A stretch of DNA of 38,582 bases from JAHFLD01 sp964367145 (lineage in GTDB: Bacteria; Patescibacteriota; Minisyncoccia; UBA6257; 1-14-0-10-40-38). This document shows, piece by piece, positions 21,078-30,674 of the stretch. The position numbers and the translations under genes are program-made. Location: positions 1-38,582 of the forward strand of contig CAYIWJ010000006.1 in NCBI GenBank assembly GCA_964367145.1, written 5' to 3'. The notes below the pieces were generated by a model. It saw only the letters and a list, made by a program, of their open reading frames with translations. It had not been told where the DNA came from and ran no database searches. Numbering within the stretch: position 1 is the first letter of the stretch; each line of letters opens with the position of its first letter.

Positions 21078-22799
21078 ATGTTTCGACGACCGCTCGTTAT
21101 AGGGGTCCTGGCTTTTTTTCTATTGCTTTCGGGGGTGCTGGTTTTCTTATGGTATGAGTCGCGCACGGCTCAAGGTCTAACGCTGGGACTTTTGGTTCCG
21201 GAGCGGGTATTGATAGGGGTTCCATTTGATTTGAAGATCAATCTAAGCAACGATTCAAGCAATGTTTTAAACGATGCCAAACTGACGCTTTTTTTGCCGG
21301 ATGGCGTAGTTTTTGCGGGGGAGGCGGAAGACAAGCGTCTTCGCTCCAAATCTTTAGGTAATTTAGGGGCGGGGAGTTCCAGTGACGAGACTATTCGCTT
21401 ACTTGCGCTTGATGGGGAAAATACTTTACAAGCGGTGCGGGTTACGGTGGATTATTTACCAACGTCGCTGGGAGGGCGGTTTGAGCGGATCGAAAAAGCC
21501 TCTTTTACCATTACCGGTCAAAGCGTTGCGGTAGACATCACGCCGCCGAAAAAGATTTTCAACGGCGAAGATTTTGAGTTTGAGGTGGTTTATAAGAATA
21601 TTTCTGGCGAAGATATACCAACCTTGATGCTGACCTTGGATTATCCGAGTGCCTTTAAGTTGATTAGTTCTTCGATTGCGCCGGAGCCCGGGAGTTACAC
21701 TTGGAAGATTTTTGATTTGAAATCAGGTGTTGAGGGGCGGTTTAAGCTCAAGGGGCGGCTCAACGGGCCGGAAAATGCTTTTTATGATTTGGCGATTCGC
21801 GCCGAAAGAGATTTTTCTGGGCGAGTTTATTTAGTGCGGACGACACGGGCGGCGATATCGGTCGCGGTTTCGCCGTTGTCGTTTTCTATTGATTTAAACA
21901 ATGATCCGAATTATTTAGTTAAACCCGGCGATGACTTGAATTATACTTTGCGCTATCGCAACGGGACGGACGTGGCTTTGAGAGATGTGATTATTCGAGC
22001 TCGGTTAACCGGCGAAATGTTTGACTTGACTCAATTGGTGACTGACGCTTCTTTGCGGGCCTCGGATAATACGCTTATCTGGACTGCCGGAGCGGCTCCG
22101 GAATTGGCCTTGCTTCAACCGGGTGCTTCCGGTTCGGTAACTTTCCGTTTGCGGGCGCTTCAACAGTATCCAATCAAGCGATTTAGTGATCGTAACTTTG
22201 CTTTGCGGGTTTCGGCCGAGATTGAATCGCCAACCGTGCCCAGATTCGTGGGATCGGAAAAGACGATAACTTTGGTTAAACTAGAATCAAAGGTGGCGGG
22301 AAACACTGTAATTTCGGCGCAGGCATTTTTTCGTGATGCTAATTCGGGTATCTTAAACAAAGGTTCTTTACCGCTGGTCGTAGGAAATGCCACGCAATTT
22401 ACTTTGCATTGGAAGGTTACCAACTTTAGCAATGACATTAGAGATGTGGTGATTCGAGCATCTTTGGGTGGCAACGCGCGGGCAACCGGCGTTATGAAGA
22501 GTAACGGGGCAACGACGCCGATTTATAATGAGCGTACCCAGGAATTGGTGTGGAATATTCCTAAAGTTGGGGCTACAAAGGGGGTCCTTGATGCGCCACT
22601 CGAGGCGATTATTCAGGTGGAGGCCATCCCGGGATTGAATCAGGTCGGGCAATACCTTAAACTGCTCCAGCAAACTACAGGAGTGGCAACCGATGATTTT
22701 ACTGGTCAAAAGATAGAATTTCAGGCGCCGGAGGTAACAACTTTGCTCGCGAACGATCCAACGGTGCAATCCAATCAAGGCGTAGTTAAAGCTCAATAG
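21078..22799 (+). CDS. membrane-anchored surface protein with DUF11-like beta-sandwich repeats
   Basis: A 573-residue protein. Residues 5-27 form a membrane anchor (PLVIGVLAFFLLLSGVLVFLWY). The rest is beta-rich and extracytoplasmic, with several repeats of the kind VPFDLKINLSNDSSNVLNDAKLTLFLPDGV, FEFEVVYKNISGEDIPTLMLTLDYP and LNYTLRYRNGTDVALRDVIIRARL. These resemble DUF11/CARDB-type domains found in adhesins and envelope proteins. TATACT (21065-21070) ends 7 nt before the ATG, consistent with a leaderless start of its own, although recO ends only 18 bp upstream. The next gene glyQS starts 2 bp after its stop. Confidence 0.8.
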   Translation: MFRRPLVIGVLAFFLLLSGVLVFLWYESRTAQGLTLGLLVPERVLIGVPFDLKINLSNDSSNVLNDAKLTLFLPDGVVFAGEAEDKRLRSKSLGNLGAGSSSDETIRLLALDGENTLQAVRVTVDYLPTSLGGRFERIEKASFTITGQSVAVDITPPKKIFNGEDFEFEVVYKNISGEDIPTLMLTLDYPSAFKLISSSIAPEPGSYTWKIFDLKSGVEGRFKLKGRLNGPENAFYDLAIRAERDFSGRVYLVRTTRAAISVAVSPLSFSIDLNNDPNYLVKPGDDLNYTLRYRNGTDVALRDVIIRARLTGEMFDLTQLVTDASLRASDNTLIWTAGAAPELALLQPGASGSVTFRLRALQQYPIKRFSDRNFALRVSAEIESPTVPRFVGSEKTITLVKLESKVAGNTVISAQAFFRDANSGILNKGSLPLVVGNATQFTLHWKVTNFSNDIRDVVIRASLGGNARATGVMKSNGATTPIYNERTQELVWNIPKVGATKGVLDAPLEAIIQVEAIPGLNQVGQYLKLLQQTTGVATDDFTGQKIEFQAPEVTTLLANDPTVQSNQGVVKAQ

Positions 22800-22801
22800 G
22801 T

Positions 22802-24235
22802 ATGAAGGTAAAAAAAACAGGCGAAGTATCTGGTCTGATGGAAAAAGTTTTGAGTCTCGCCAAGAGGCGGGGTTTTGTTTTTCCCGGTTCAGAGATTTAT
22901 GGCGGTTTGGCGAATTCTTGGGATTTTGGGCCGTTGGGCGTGGAGTTGAAGAATAATATAAAGGCGGAGTGGTGGAATCGTTTTGTGCGTCGCAGAACCG
23001 ACATGGTTGGTTTAGAGACGGCTTTGATTATGAATCCAAAAGTTTGGGAGGCTTCGGGTCATCTTAAAGAGTTTTCGGATCCTTTGGTGGAATGTAAGAA
23101 TTGCCACGAAAGATTTAGAAGTGATCAGGTTGGCTTTCCCGTTCAAAAGACGTCCGGAATGAGCGAAGTTTTTAATTTACCGCCCTGTCCGAATTGTGGC
23201 AAAAAAGAGTGGACTGCTCCTCTTGAATTTAACCTAATGCTACAAACATTTCTCGGTTCAACTGAGGAAAAATCGGCGCAGGTTTACTTTCGTCCCGAGA
23301 CGGCGCAGGGGATGTTTGTTAATTTTAAAAATGTACTCAATACTACGCGGCGGCGGTTGCCTTTTGGTATTGCTCAAATCGGCAAGGCGTTTCGCAATGA
23401 AATCACACCGGGAAATTTTATTTTTCGGACGCGCGAGTTTGAACAAATGGAAATTGAGTACTTTATTCCCGAACCGAAAAACGATGCCGAGTGGCAGGGA
23501 TATTTTATTGATTGGCAAAACAAGATGAAATCTTGGCTAAGTGACTTAGGCGTGAATGAAAGTCGTTTGCATTTTGAGGAAATTCCGGATGGGGAGCGGG
23601 CGCACTATTCTAAAAAAACCATAGACATTGAATATGATTTTCCTTTCGGTCGGAAAGAGCTTTATGGTTTGGCTTATCGCGGCAGTTTTGATTTGGCGAA
23701 TCACATGAAGGCGAGCGGCGAGGATTTGCAATACACCGATCCCGAAACCGGCGAGAAATTTTTGCCGCATGTAATTGAGCCGACTTGGGGCGTGGAGCGA
23801 ACGTTGTTGGTAGCTTTGTTGGAAGCTTATACCGAAGAAAAAGTTAAGGAAGCTGTGGCGACCGAGGGCGCTAGAGTTCCCACGGAGGTCAGCGGGGACG
23901 AAGATGAGATTCGGGTGGTGATGAAGTTTCCATCGTGGCTGGCGCCGGTAAAGATTGCGGTACTGCCCTTGTCCAAGAAAGAAGAGTTGGCAAGTTTTGC
24001 CAAACCACTTTACGAAACTTTGGCCCAACATTTTGCTGTGGAATACGACGAGACTCAATCTATTGGTAAACGGTATCGCAGGCAGGACGAGATTGGCACG
24101 CCGTTTTGCGTGACGGTTGATTTTGAATCATTGCAAGATAAGGCGGTAACGGTGCGTGATCGCGACACAATGAAGCAGGAGAGAATTCCGCTGGATCAGC
24201 TAGTTTTATATTTTTCCGAAAAGTTGGCTCGTTAA
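22802..24235 (+). CDS. glyQS: glycyl-tRNA synthetase, alpha2 type
   Basis: A 477-residue class II synthetase of the archaeal/eukaryotic and Gram-positive alpha2 type. The N-terminus has RRGFVFPGSEIYGGLANSWDFGPLGVELKNNI. A zinc-like pair of knuckles is present (CKNCHERF, CPNCGKK). Motif 2 reads FRNEITPGNFIFRTREFEQMEIEYF, motif 3 is GVERTLLVALLEAY, and the C-terminal anticodon-binding domain starts at about residue 375. It starts 2 bp after the upstream stop with no Shine-Dalgarno, so is probably coupled. Separate glyQ/glyS genes are not expected. Confidence 0.96.
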   Translation: MKVKKTGEVSGLMEKVLSLAKRRGFVFPGSEIYGGLANSWDFGPLGVELKNNIKAEWWNRFVRRRTDMVGLETALIMNPKVWEASGHLKEFSDPLVECKNCHERFRSDQVGFPVQKTSGMSEVFNLPPCPNCGKKEWTAPLEFNLMLQTFLGSTEEKSAQVYFRPETAQGMFVNFKNVLNTTRRRLPFGIAQIGKAFRNEITPGNFIFRTREFEQMEIEYFIPEPKNDAEWQGYFIDWQNKMKSWLSDLGVNESRLHFEEIPDGERAHYSKKTIDIEYDFPFGRKELYGLAYRGSFDLANHMKASGEDLQYTDPETGEKFLPHVIEPTWGVERTLLVALLEAYTEEKVKEAVATEGARVPTEVSGDEDEIRVVMKFPSWLAPVKIAVLPLSKKEELASFAKPLYETLAQHFAVEYDETQSIGKRYRRQDEIGTPFCVTVDFESLQDKAVTVRDRDTMKQERIPLDQLVLYFSEKLAR

Positions 24236-24239
24236 AATT

Positions 24240-25523
24240 ATGACTACCAGCAAGAAACAATTTGAAATGATCACGCTTAAGAACGGCTTGCGGATAATAT
24301 TGATTCCGCGCGCGGATCAGGTGGCGACCACGGTTTTGGTGCTGGTCGCGGCCGGTTCTAAGTATGAGAAGAAGCCGATTAACGGGATTTCGCATTTTTT
24401 GGAACACCTGTGCTTTAAGGGCACAACGCGACGACCGAAATCTATAGATATTTCCATTGAATTAGATCGGATTGGCGCGCGGCACAATGCTTTTACCAGT
24501 CAGGAATATACCGGTTATTGGGCCAAGGCGCAGGCGCATCAGTCGGAGAAGATTTTGGATATCGTGAGCGACCTTTATTTGCATCCGACTTTTCCGGCGG
24601 CGGAAATAGAAAAAGAAAAGGGCGTGATTATTGAAGAGCTTAATATGTATGAGGATTTGCCGAATCGCAAAGTACACGACGTGTTCCATGAATTGTTATA
24701 CGGCGATCAACCGGCGGGGTGGGATGTTGGTGGAACCAAGGAAGTCATTCGGCGCTTGACTCGGCAGGAGATTGTGGATTATCGGGCGGCGCATTATGTG
24801 GCTTCGTCAACTTTGGTGGTTATCGCCGGAGGTTTTTCAAAGGCCAAACTTTTGCCGTTGATTAAAAAGAATTTTGAGCCGATTCCCATTGGTACGGCAC
24901 AGGGCAAGGCGCCGGTGCGAGAGGCGCAAGTCAAGCCAATGGTAAAAGTGCATTATAAAAAATCTGATCAGACGCATATTGTGCTGGGAGTGCGAGCGTT
25001 TAATATGTATGATGAGCGGCAATACGCTTTGGAATTGCTAGGCGATATTTTAGGTGGTTCCATGGCCTCGCGTCTTTTTCAAAAATTGCGGGAGGAGCTT
25101 GGTTCGGCTTACTACGTGCGAGCTGGGAGTGATTTGATGACGGATCATGGTTATTTTGCGGTTGGAGCGGGAATTGGGCACGAGAAGCTTGAGGAATCCC
25201 TGCGAGCGATTTTGGCGGAGATGCGAGATTTGGCGCGTGGTGGAATTACGGACGAGGAGGTTTCTCGCGCTAAGGAACATTTGGCCGGATCAACTTTGAT
25301 TAGCTTGGAGACTTCGGATGATTTGGCTAATTTTTACGGGGCGCAAGAGATTTTGAAACAGCCGGTGATGACGCCGGAACAGGTTATCGCGAAGATCAAC
25401 GCCGTATCAAAAGATGAGGTAACGGCGGTGGCTCGGACGATTTTCAAAAATGAGGGTTTGAATTTGGCGGCAGTTGGCCCTTATCGCGACGGTTTGGCTT
25501 TTGAGAAATTGCTTAAAATCTAG
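24240..25523 (+). CDS. M16 family zinc peptidase
   Basis: A 427-residue protein. The inverted zinc motif HxxEH is at residues 52-56 in GISHFLEHLCFKGT, and the distal glutamate lies in EKGVIIEELNMYEDLP. The C-terminal half is the second M16 domain (GSAYYVRAGSDLMTDHGYF). The length matches the one-subunit bacterial M16B proteins such as YmxG or PqqL fragments. Both halves of the clamshell come from a dimer or from the two domains. It is cytoplasmic as written, since no signal is seen. It lies between glyQS (4 bp gap) and metG (12 bp gap). Confidence 0.93.
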   Translation: MTTSKKQFEMITLKNGLRIILIPRADQVATTVLVLVAAGSKYEKKPINGISHFLEHLCFKGTTRRPKSIDISIELDRIGARHNAFTSQEYTGYWAKAQAHQSEKILDIVSDLYLHPTFPAAEIEKEKGVIIEELNMYEDLPNRKVHDVFHELLYGDQPAGWDVGGTKEVIRRLTRQEIVDYRAAHYVASSTLVVIAGGFSKAKLLPLIKKNFEPIPIGTAQGKAPVREAQVKPMVKVHYKKSDQTHIVLGVRAFNMYDERQYALELLGDILGGSMASRLFQKLREELGSAYYVRAGSDLMTDHGYFAVGAGIGHEKLEESLRAILAEMRDLARGGITDEEVSRAKEHLAGSTLISLETSDDLANFYGAQEILKQPVMTPEQVIAKINAVSKDEVTAVARTIFKNEGLNLAAVGPYRDGLAFEKLLKI

Positions 25524-25535
25524 GAGTGTTTTTTT

Positions 25536-27005
25536 ATGAATAAAAAAGTTTATGTAACGACTTCAATTCCGTATGTCAACGCGGCGCCGCACATCGGCTT
25601 TGCTTTAGAGCTGGTACAAGCCGATACGCTCACGCGTTATTATCGCGAGCTGGGCGAGGAGGTGCGTTTTACGACCGGAAGTGATGACAATGCTCTAAAG
25701 AACGTGTTGGCGGCCGAGGCGGCCGGAGTTCCAACCGAGCAGTTTGTGGCAAAACACCGCGAGAGTTTTCGTGTTCTAAAAACAACGCTCAACTTGGTAG
25801 TTGATGATTTTATTTCCACCCGCGAGGAGCGGCATATTCGTGGAGCGCAAAAGTTCTGGCAAGCTTGCGCCAAGGATATTTATAAAAAAAGCTATCGTGG
25901 ACTTTATTGCGGCGGATGCGAGGAGTTTAAGCGAGAAGTTGATTTGGTGGATGGGAAATGTTTAGAGCATCCGCAATTGACGCCGGAGGTGATTGAAGAA
26001 GAGAATTATTTTTTTCGGCTTTCCAACTACGCCCGCGAAATTAAGAATTTGTTGGTTTCCGATGAGTTGCAAATCATTCCCGAGAGTCGTAAGCACGAGA
26101 TGCTAAAGTTCATAGAGACTGGTTTGGAGGATTTTAGTATTTCGCGACCGGTGGCGCGCGCGAAGGGTTGGGGCATACCCGTTCCCGGAGATAAAGATCA
26201 GGTGATGTATGTTTGGTTTGACGCGCTGACGAACTATGTGAATGCCTTGGGATATGCGAACGACGATCAGCTTTTTCAGGATTATTGGAAAAACTCGCGC
26301 TTGATTTTGCATTGTTTGGGCAAGGGCATTCTTCGATTTCACGGTTTATATTGGCCGGCGATGTTGATTTCGGCCGGACTTCGATTGCCGAATCAAATTT
26401 TGGTTCATGGCTACGTGACTTCCAATGGCAAAAAGATTTCCAAGTCCTTGGGCAATGTCGTGCATCCAAGTTTAGTGGTGGAAAAATATGGCGTTGATGC
26501 TTTGCGTTATTATTTGTTGCGGGAAATAGCTCCGCATGAGGATGGTGATTATTCGGAGGAAAAGATGCGCGAGCGTTACAATGGCGATTTGGCTAACGGA
26601 TTGGGTAACTTTGTTGCCCGGGTAACTGCGCTTGCGGACAAGATGCCGGAATTGCGGGGATTGGTGTCTTCCGCGGTAAGCTCGGAGATAGACAAGGTTC
26701 GCGCGGAAGTTGCCTCCGCGATGCGAATTTTTAGGTTTCATGAAGCGCTGGCGGCAATCTGGAAGTTGATTGCTTTTGGCGACGCCTATGTGAATGACCA
26801 GAAGCCTTGGGATAAGACCAACAGCCCACAGCGCAAAATAGAAGTTATTTTTGATCTGATTAGCTTATTGCGGGCGATAGTGGATTTGTTGCAACCATTT
26901 TTGCCCGAGACTGCCGAAAAGATTCGCGCAAGTTTAATCTGGAGTTCGGATAAGAGCGCGGTGCGGGTTTCGCGCGTGCAAAATCTTTTTATGCGGATTC
27001 TTTAG
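25536..27005 (+). CDS. metG: methionyl-tRNA synthetase
   Basis: A 489-residue class I synthetase. The HIGH motif is PHIGF near residue 19; the KMSKS motif is KKISKS near residue 300; the zinc region has CGGCEEF and a downstream Cys-His pair. The C-terminal half is the anticodon-binding helical bundle. The extra C-terminal EMAP-like tRNA-binding domain is missing, as in many compact enzymes. Here an AGGAG lies 9 nt before the ATG, one of the few housekeeping starts with such a site. Confidence 0.96.
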   Translation: MNKKVYVTTSIPYVNAAPHIGFALELVQADTLTRYYRELGEEVRFTTGSDDNALKNVLAAEAAGVPTEQFVAKHRESFRVLKTTLNLVVDDFISTREERHIRGAQKFWQACAKDIYKKSYRGLYCGGCEEFKREVDLVDGKCLEHPQLTPEVIEEENYFFRLSNYAREIKNLLVSDELQIIPESRKHEMLKFIETGLEDFSISRPVARAKGWGIPVPGDKDQVMYVWFDALTNYVNALGYANDDQLFQDYWKNSRLILHCLGKGILRFHGLYWPAMLISAGLRLPNQILVHGYVTSNGKKISKSLGNVVHPSLVVEKYGVDALRYYLLREIAPHEDGDYSEEKMRERYNGDLANGLGNFVARVTALADKMPELRGLVSSAVSSEIDKVRAEVASAMRIFRFHEALAAIWKLIAFGDAYVNDQKPWDKTNSPQRKIEVIFDLISLLRAIVDLLQPFLPETAEKIRASLIWSSDKSAVRVSRVQNLFMRIL

Positions 27006-27020
27006 TGTTTTGCCGGTTTT

Positions 27021-27851
27021 ATGATTGACGCTCATACTCATATTCAGTTTCCGGTTTATGACGCAGAACGGGAGGCTGTTCTGGCTCGGGCTTTGGCGAC
27101 TGGCGTCGCGAAGATGATTGCGGTTGGAACTCAAGGCGCGACTTCTCGGGCGGCGATAGACCTAAGCGTGGCTAATCCAAAATCAGTTTGGGCGACGGTC
27201 GGTTTTCATCCCAATCATTTGGATTCTGCTTGGCATCATGATAAGAGCGAACTCAAGGATCCGTTTCAGGAAAAATTTGAGATTGGAGTTTTGGCTGAGC
27301 TGGCAAGGCATCCGCGGGTGGTGGCGATTGGGGAATGTGGTTTGGATTACTATCGGTTATCGGTTAATGGTGAAGTTAATACGAATTTGCGAATAAGGCA
27401 GAGAGAGGTTTTTCAGAGTCAAGTTCATCTGGCGTTGGAACTAAAGAAGCCGTTGATGATTCATTGTCGGCCCACTAAGGGCACCGATGACGCGTACGAA
27501 GATTTATTTAGCATGTTGGCTCAAGTGACGGCCATTCCCAGGGTGATTCATTTTTATGTCGGTTCGCCGCAAATGACGCGAAGGTTTGTTGAGGCGGGTT
27601 TTTATTTTACTTTCGGGGGAGTGATAACTTTTAGTCATGATTATGACGAGCAGATTAGGATAATTCCCATAGACCGGATATTGTCGGAAACCGACGCGCC
27701 TTATGTGGCGCCGCTTACCCGGCGCGGCAAGCGCAATGAGCCGGCGTTCATTGTGGAGACTGTTCAGTGTTTGGCGGAAATCAAGGAGGTCTCTTTGATG
27801 GAGATGGAGCGGTCGATTGATAGGAATGTAGAAGAAATTTTTGGAATTTGA
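27021..27851 (+). CDS. tatD: TatD-family metal-dependent hydrolase
   Basis: A 276-residue TIM-barrel protein. Metal ligands are visible: H5 and H7 in MIDAHTHI, Glu in AIGECGLDYY, His in MIHCRPTKG, His in VIHFYVG, and Asp in LSETDAPYVAP. Family members act as 3'-5' DNases or in DNA repair. The gene starts 15 bp after metG, a common metG-tatD order. An insert around residues 70-95 (DSAWHHDKSELKDPFQ) makes it slightly longer than the family average. Confidence 0.94.
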   Translation: MIDAHTHIQFPVYDAEREAVLARALATGVAKMIAVGTQGATSRAAIDLSVANPKSVWATVGFHPNHLDSAWHHDKSELKDPFQEKFEIGVLAELARHPRVVAIGECGLDYYRLSVNGEVNTNLRIRQREVFQSQVHLALELKKPLMIHCRPTKGTDDAYEDLFSMLAQVTAIPRVIHFYVGSPQMTRRFVEAGFYFTFGGVITFSHDYDEQIRIIPIDRILSETDAPYVAPLTRRGKRNEPAFIVETVQCLAEIKEVSLMEMERSIDRNVEEIFGI

Positions 27852-27966
27852 TCAGTTTGATCAGATAGAGTATCCGCTAACTTGAGCGGAAATCTTTATT
27901 TAGGCAAAAACTTTTTAACCGCTGTTTTTTATGTTACAGTTTTTTCGTTGTTAGACTGATTTCTCT

Positions 27967-30447
27967 ATGAAGTATAATTTTTCTAAAATAGAGGCAAAAT
28001 GGCAGAAGGAGTGGGCGAAGCGCGAGCTTTACCGCGCGGAAGATGTCTCCCTAAAACCGAAATATTATAGTTTGATTGAATTTCCTTATCCATCAGGAGA
28101 TGGGCTTCACGTGGGGCACATTCGTAGTACGACCGCGATGGATATTATCTCCCGCAAGCGACGAATGGAGGGGTATAATGTGCTTTTTCCGATTGGTTGG
28201 GATGCGTTTGGTTTGCCCACGGAAAATTATGCGATTAAAACCGGTGAACAGCCGGAGGCGGTGACTAAAAAAAATACCGATGTTTTCCGCAAACAGCTTC
28301 AGTCGTTGGGGTTTTCTTTTGACTGGAAGCGGGAGATAAACACCACGGATCAGAGCTATTACAAGTGGACGCAGTGGATGTTCCTTAAGTTTTTTGAAAA
28401 AGGTTTGGCTTATAAGGCACGGATTCCGATTAACTGGTGTCCGAAAGATAAGATCGGTTTGGCCAACGAAGAAGTTGTGGGCGGCAAGTGCGAACGTTGC
28501 GGTACGCCGGTTTTACTGCGGGAGAGGGAACAGTGGATGCTAAAAATTACCGCCTATGCCGACAAACTCTTGGAGGGTTTGAAGCACGTTGATTTTTTGC
28601 CGGAGATTAAGCGTCAGCAAGAGCATTGGATTCTACGGAGCGAGGGAGCGACGATAGGGTTTAGAATAGAGAGTTCAGGGTTTACCGTTAAAACCGTTGA
28701 GATTTTTACCACGAGGTTGGATACGATTTTTGGCGTGACCTTTGTGGCGATCTCCGCGGAGATGGCAAAAAAATGGCTGGAAGTCGGTTGGAAACCGCAA
28801 GATGAAATAAAAAAATATATTGAACAAGTTTTGGCGGATCGAAAGAATGTCGGTTTTGAAGCCACCGAAAAAAGCGGAATTTTTTCCGGAGTTCAGGCGG
28901 TTAATCCAATAAATGGCGAGACGGTGCCGGTTTGGATTACGAATTATGTTTTGGGTGGAGTCGGAACCGGAGCGGTGATGGGTGTACCGGCGCACGACGA
29001 GCGGGATTTTGAGTTTGCCAAAAAATATAATTTGCCGGTTCGGTTCGTGATTGGTCCTTCGGCTGAAATAGTCGCTGATGACAAGGTTCACATCGAGCGT
29101 GGTTTTTTGCACCAATCAGGAACTTATAACGGAATGACTTCTGATGAGGCGACCGAAGCCTTGATTAAAGAATTATCGGCCAAGCGCGAGGTTCGTTATC
29201 GGCTTCGGGATTGGGTGTTTTCGCGACAGAGATATTGGGGCGAGCCGATTCCCTTGATTTTTTGCGAAAGTTGCAAAGAACAGGGTCTAAGTCGCGAATC
29301 TTTGAGTGTGGGGGAAAGATTAAACCCGGGTTGGATTCCGGTTTCAGAAAAAGATCTGCCGGTTACTTTGCCCGAGGTTAAAGATTACAAGCCGCGAGAT
29401 GACGGCGAATCGCCGCTGGCTTCGATTGAGTCGTGGGTTAAGGTGCGTTGTCCGCGATGCGGGGGGCTGGCGCGGCGAGAAACGGATACTATGCCTAATT
29501 GGGCAGGTTCTTCCTGGTATTTTATTGGCTATTTAATAGCCGAAAATTTAAAATCAGAGGAGTTAATTTCTAAGCAGATTAAAGGCGAAGAAATTCAGGC
29601 TAAATTAAAACACTGGTTGCCGGTTGACTGGTATAACGGTGGCATGGAACACGTTACCTTGCACTTGCTGTACTCGCGTTTTTGGAATCAGTTTTTACAC
29701 GATGAGGGATTGGTGCCGGTTTCGGAGCCATATCGCAAGCGCACGGCGCATGGGCTTATTTTGGCCGCGGGCGGAGTAAAGATGTCTAAGTCCAAAGGAA
29801 ACGTGGTGCGCCCCGATGATTTGATCGCCGAGTTTGGCGCCGACGCACTGCGGGTTTACGAGATGTTTATGGGGCCGTTTAATCAGGTGATTGCTTGGGA
29901 TGAGCATGGCATTTTGGGAACTTATCGCTTTTTGGAGCGGGTTTTTAGGTTGGCTACGCAGGAAAAAAATCCAACTTCGCTTTCATCGGAGTTGGCGCGT
30001 TTACTGGAACTTACGGTCAAGAAGGTTGGTGAAGACATTGAATCTATGTCTTTTAATACGGCGGTGAGCGCCATGATGATTTTGGTAAACGAGATACAGG
30101 CGGCTCACGGCATGCCGCGGGATTCGTGGAAAACATTTTTGTTGATTTTGGCACCCTTTGCGCCACATTTATCCGAAGAGCTTTGGGAAAAGTTTTCCGG
30201 AGAGGGCTCAGTTCACCTGCATCCTTGGCCGGCTTTTGATGAGCGGGTTTTGGTTTCCGCTTTGGTTAAAATTGTTGTGCAAATTAACGGCAAGATAAAA
30301 ACCCGCCTTAGCGTGCCGGCCGGTTTGGTTGAGAGCGAGGTAACTCAATTGGCGCTCGCGGATCCGGCGATTGCCGCCCAAATTAAAGACGCAACTGTTC
30401 GGCGAATTGTTTTTGTGCCCGACCGATTAATTAATATCGTCGTCTAA
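27967..30447 (+). CDS. leuS: leucyl-tRNA synthetase
   Basis: An 826-residue class I synthetase. The HIGH motif is HVGH in YPSGDGLHVGHIRS near residue 48; KMSKS is GGVKMSKSKGNVVRPDD near residue 604; the editing domain lies at about 220-400 with GTGAVMGVPAHDERDFEFA, where the DERD aspartate is needed for editing. A zinc region (CERCGTP) and the C-terminal anticodon-binding domain are present. TAGACT (27952-27957) lies 9 nt before the ATG, so transcription is independent of tatD and nearly leaderless; a small hairpin at about 27878-27895 may end the tatD operon. Confidence 0.97.
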   Translation: MKYNFSKIEAKWQKEWAKRELYRAEDVSLKPKYYSLIEFPYPSGDGLHVGHIRSTTAMDIISRKRRMEGYNVLFPIGWDAFGLPTENYAIKTGEQPEAVTKKNTDVFRKQLQSLGFSFDWKREINTTDQSYYKWTQWMFLKFFEKGLAYKARIPINWCPKDKIGLANEEVVGGKCERCGTPVLLREREQWMLKITAYADKLLEGLKHVDFLPEIKRQQEHWILRSEGATIGFRIESSGFTVKTVEIFTTRLDTIFGVTFVAISAEMAKKWLEVGWKPQDEIKKYIEQVLADRKNVGFEATEKSGIFSGVQAVNPINGETVPVWITNYVLGGVGTGAVMGVPAHDERDFEFAKKYNLPVRFVIGPSAEIVADDKVHIERGFLHQSGTYNGMTSDEATEALIKELSAKREVRYRLRDWVFSRQRYWGEPIPLIFCESCKEQGLSRESLSVGERLNPGWIPVSEKDLPVTLPEVKDYKPRDDGESPLASIESWVKVRCPRCGGLARRETDTMPNWAGSSWYFIGYLIAENLKSEELISKQIKGEEIQAKLKHWLPVDWYNGGMEHVTLHLLYSRFWNQFLHDEGLVPVSEPYRKRTAHGLILAAGGVKMSKSKGNVVRPDDLIAEFGADALRVYEMFMGPFNQVIAWDEHGILGTYRFLERVFRLATQEKNPTSLSSELARLLELTVKKVGEDIESMSFNTAVSAMMILVNEIQAAHGMPRDSWKTFLLILAPFAPHLSEELWEKFSGEGSVHLHPWPAFDERVLVSALVKIVVQINGKIKTRLSVPAGLVESEVTQLALADPAIAAQIKDATVRRIVFVPDRLINIVV

Positions 30448-30476
30448 TTTTTAGGTTTTTCTTTTCTACCACGCCC

Positions 30477-30650
30477 ATGATTGAGCGGTTTATTCAGATG
30501 TTGCTAATCGCGCTTTTCCTTTTTGGTTTTTTCTTCGTGAGTTTTCGTTTGCCAGCAATGGCAGGTTCGGGAAAGTTGTCTCGCAACTCTTACGTGGCGC
30601 AATTCTTGCGTTTGTTGCCCAAACCAGAGCCGAGTTTGTATCGGAGGTAG
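30477..30650 (+). CDS. small membrane protein, 57 aa
   Basis: A 57-residue frame, MIERFIQMLLIALFLFGFFF at the start, with one membrane segment (residues about 5-23) and a basic, proline-containing tail ending EPSLYRR. It starts 30 bp after leuS and converges on the HtrA gene with 24 bp between the stops. No Shine-Dalgarno is present. No family recognised; coding is suggested by the sensible hydrophobic segment and tail. Confidence 0.5.
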   Translation: MIERFIQMLLIALFLFGFFFVSFRLPAMAGSGKLSRNSYVAQFLRLLPKPEPSLYRR

Positions 30651-30674
30651 CGTTTGTTTGGTATGTTTGCACTA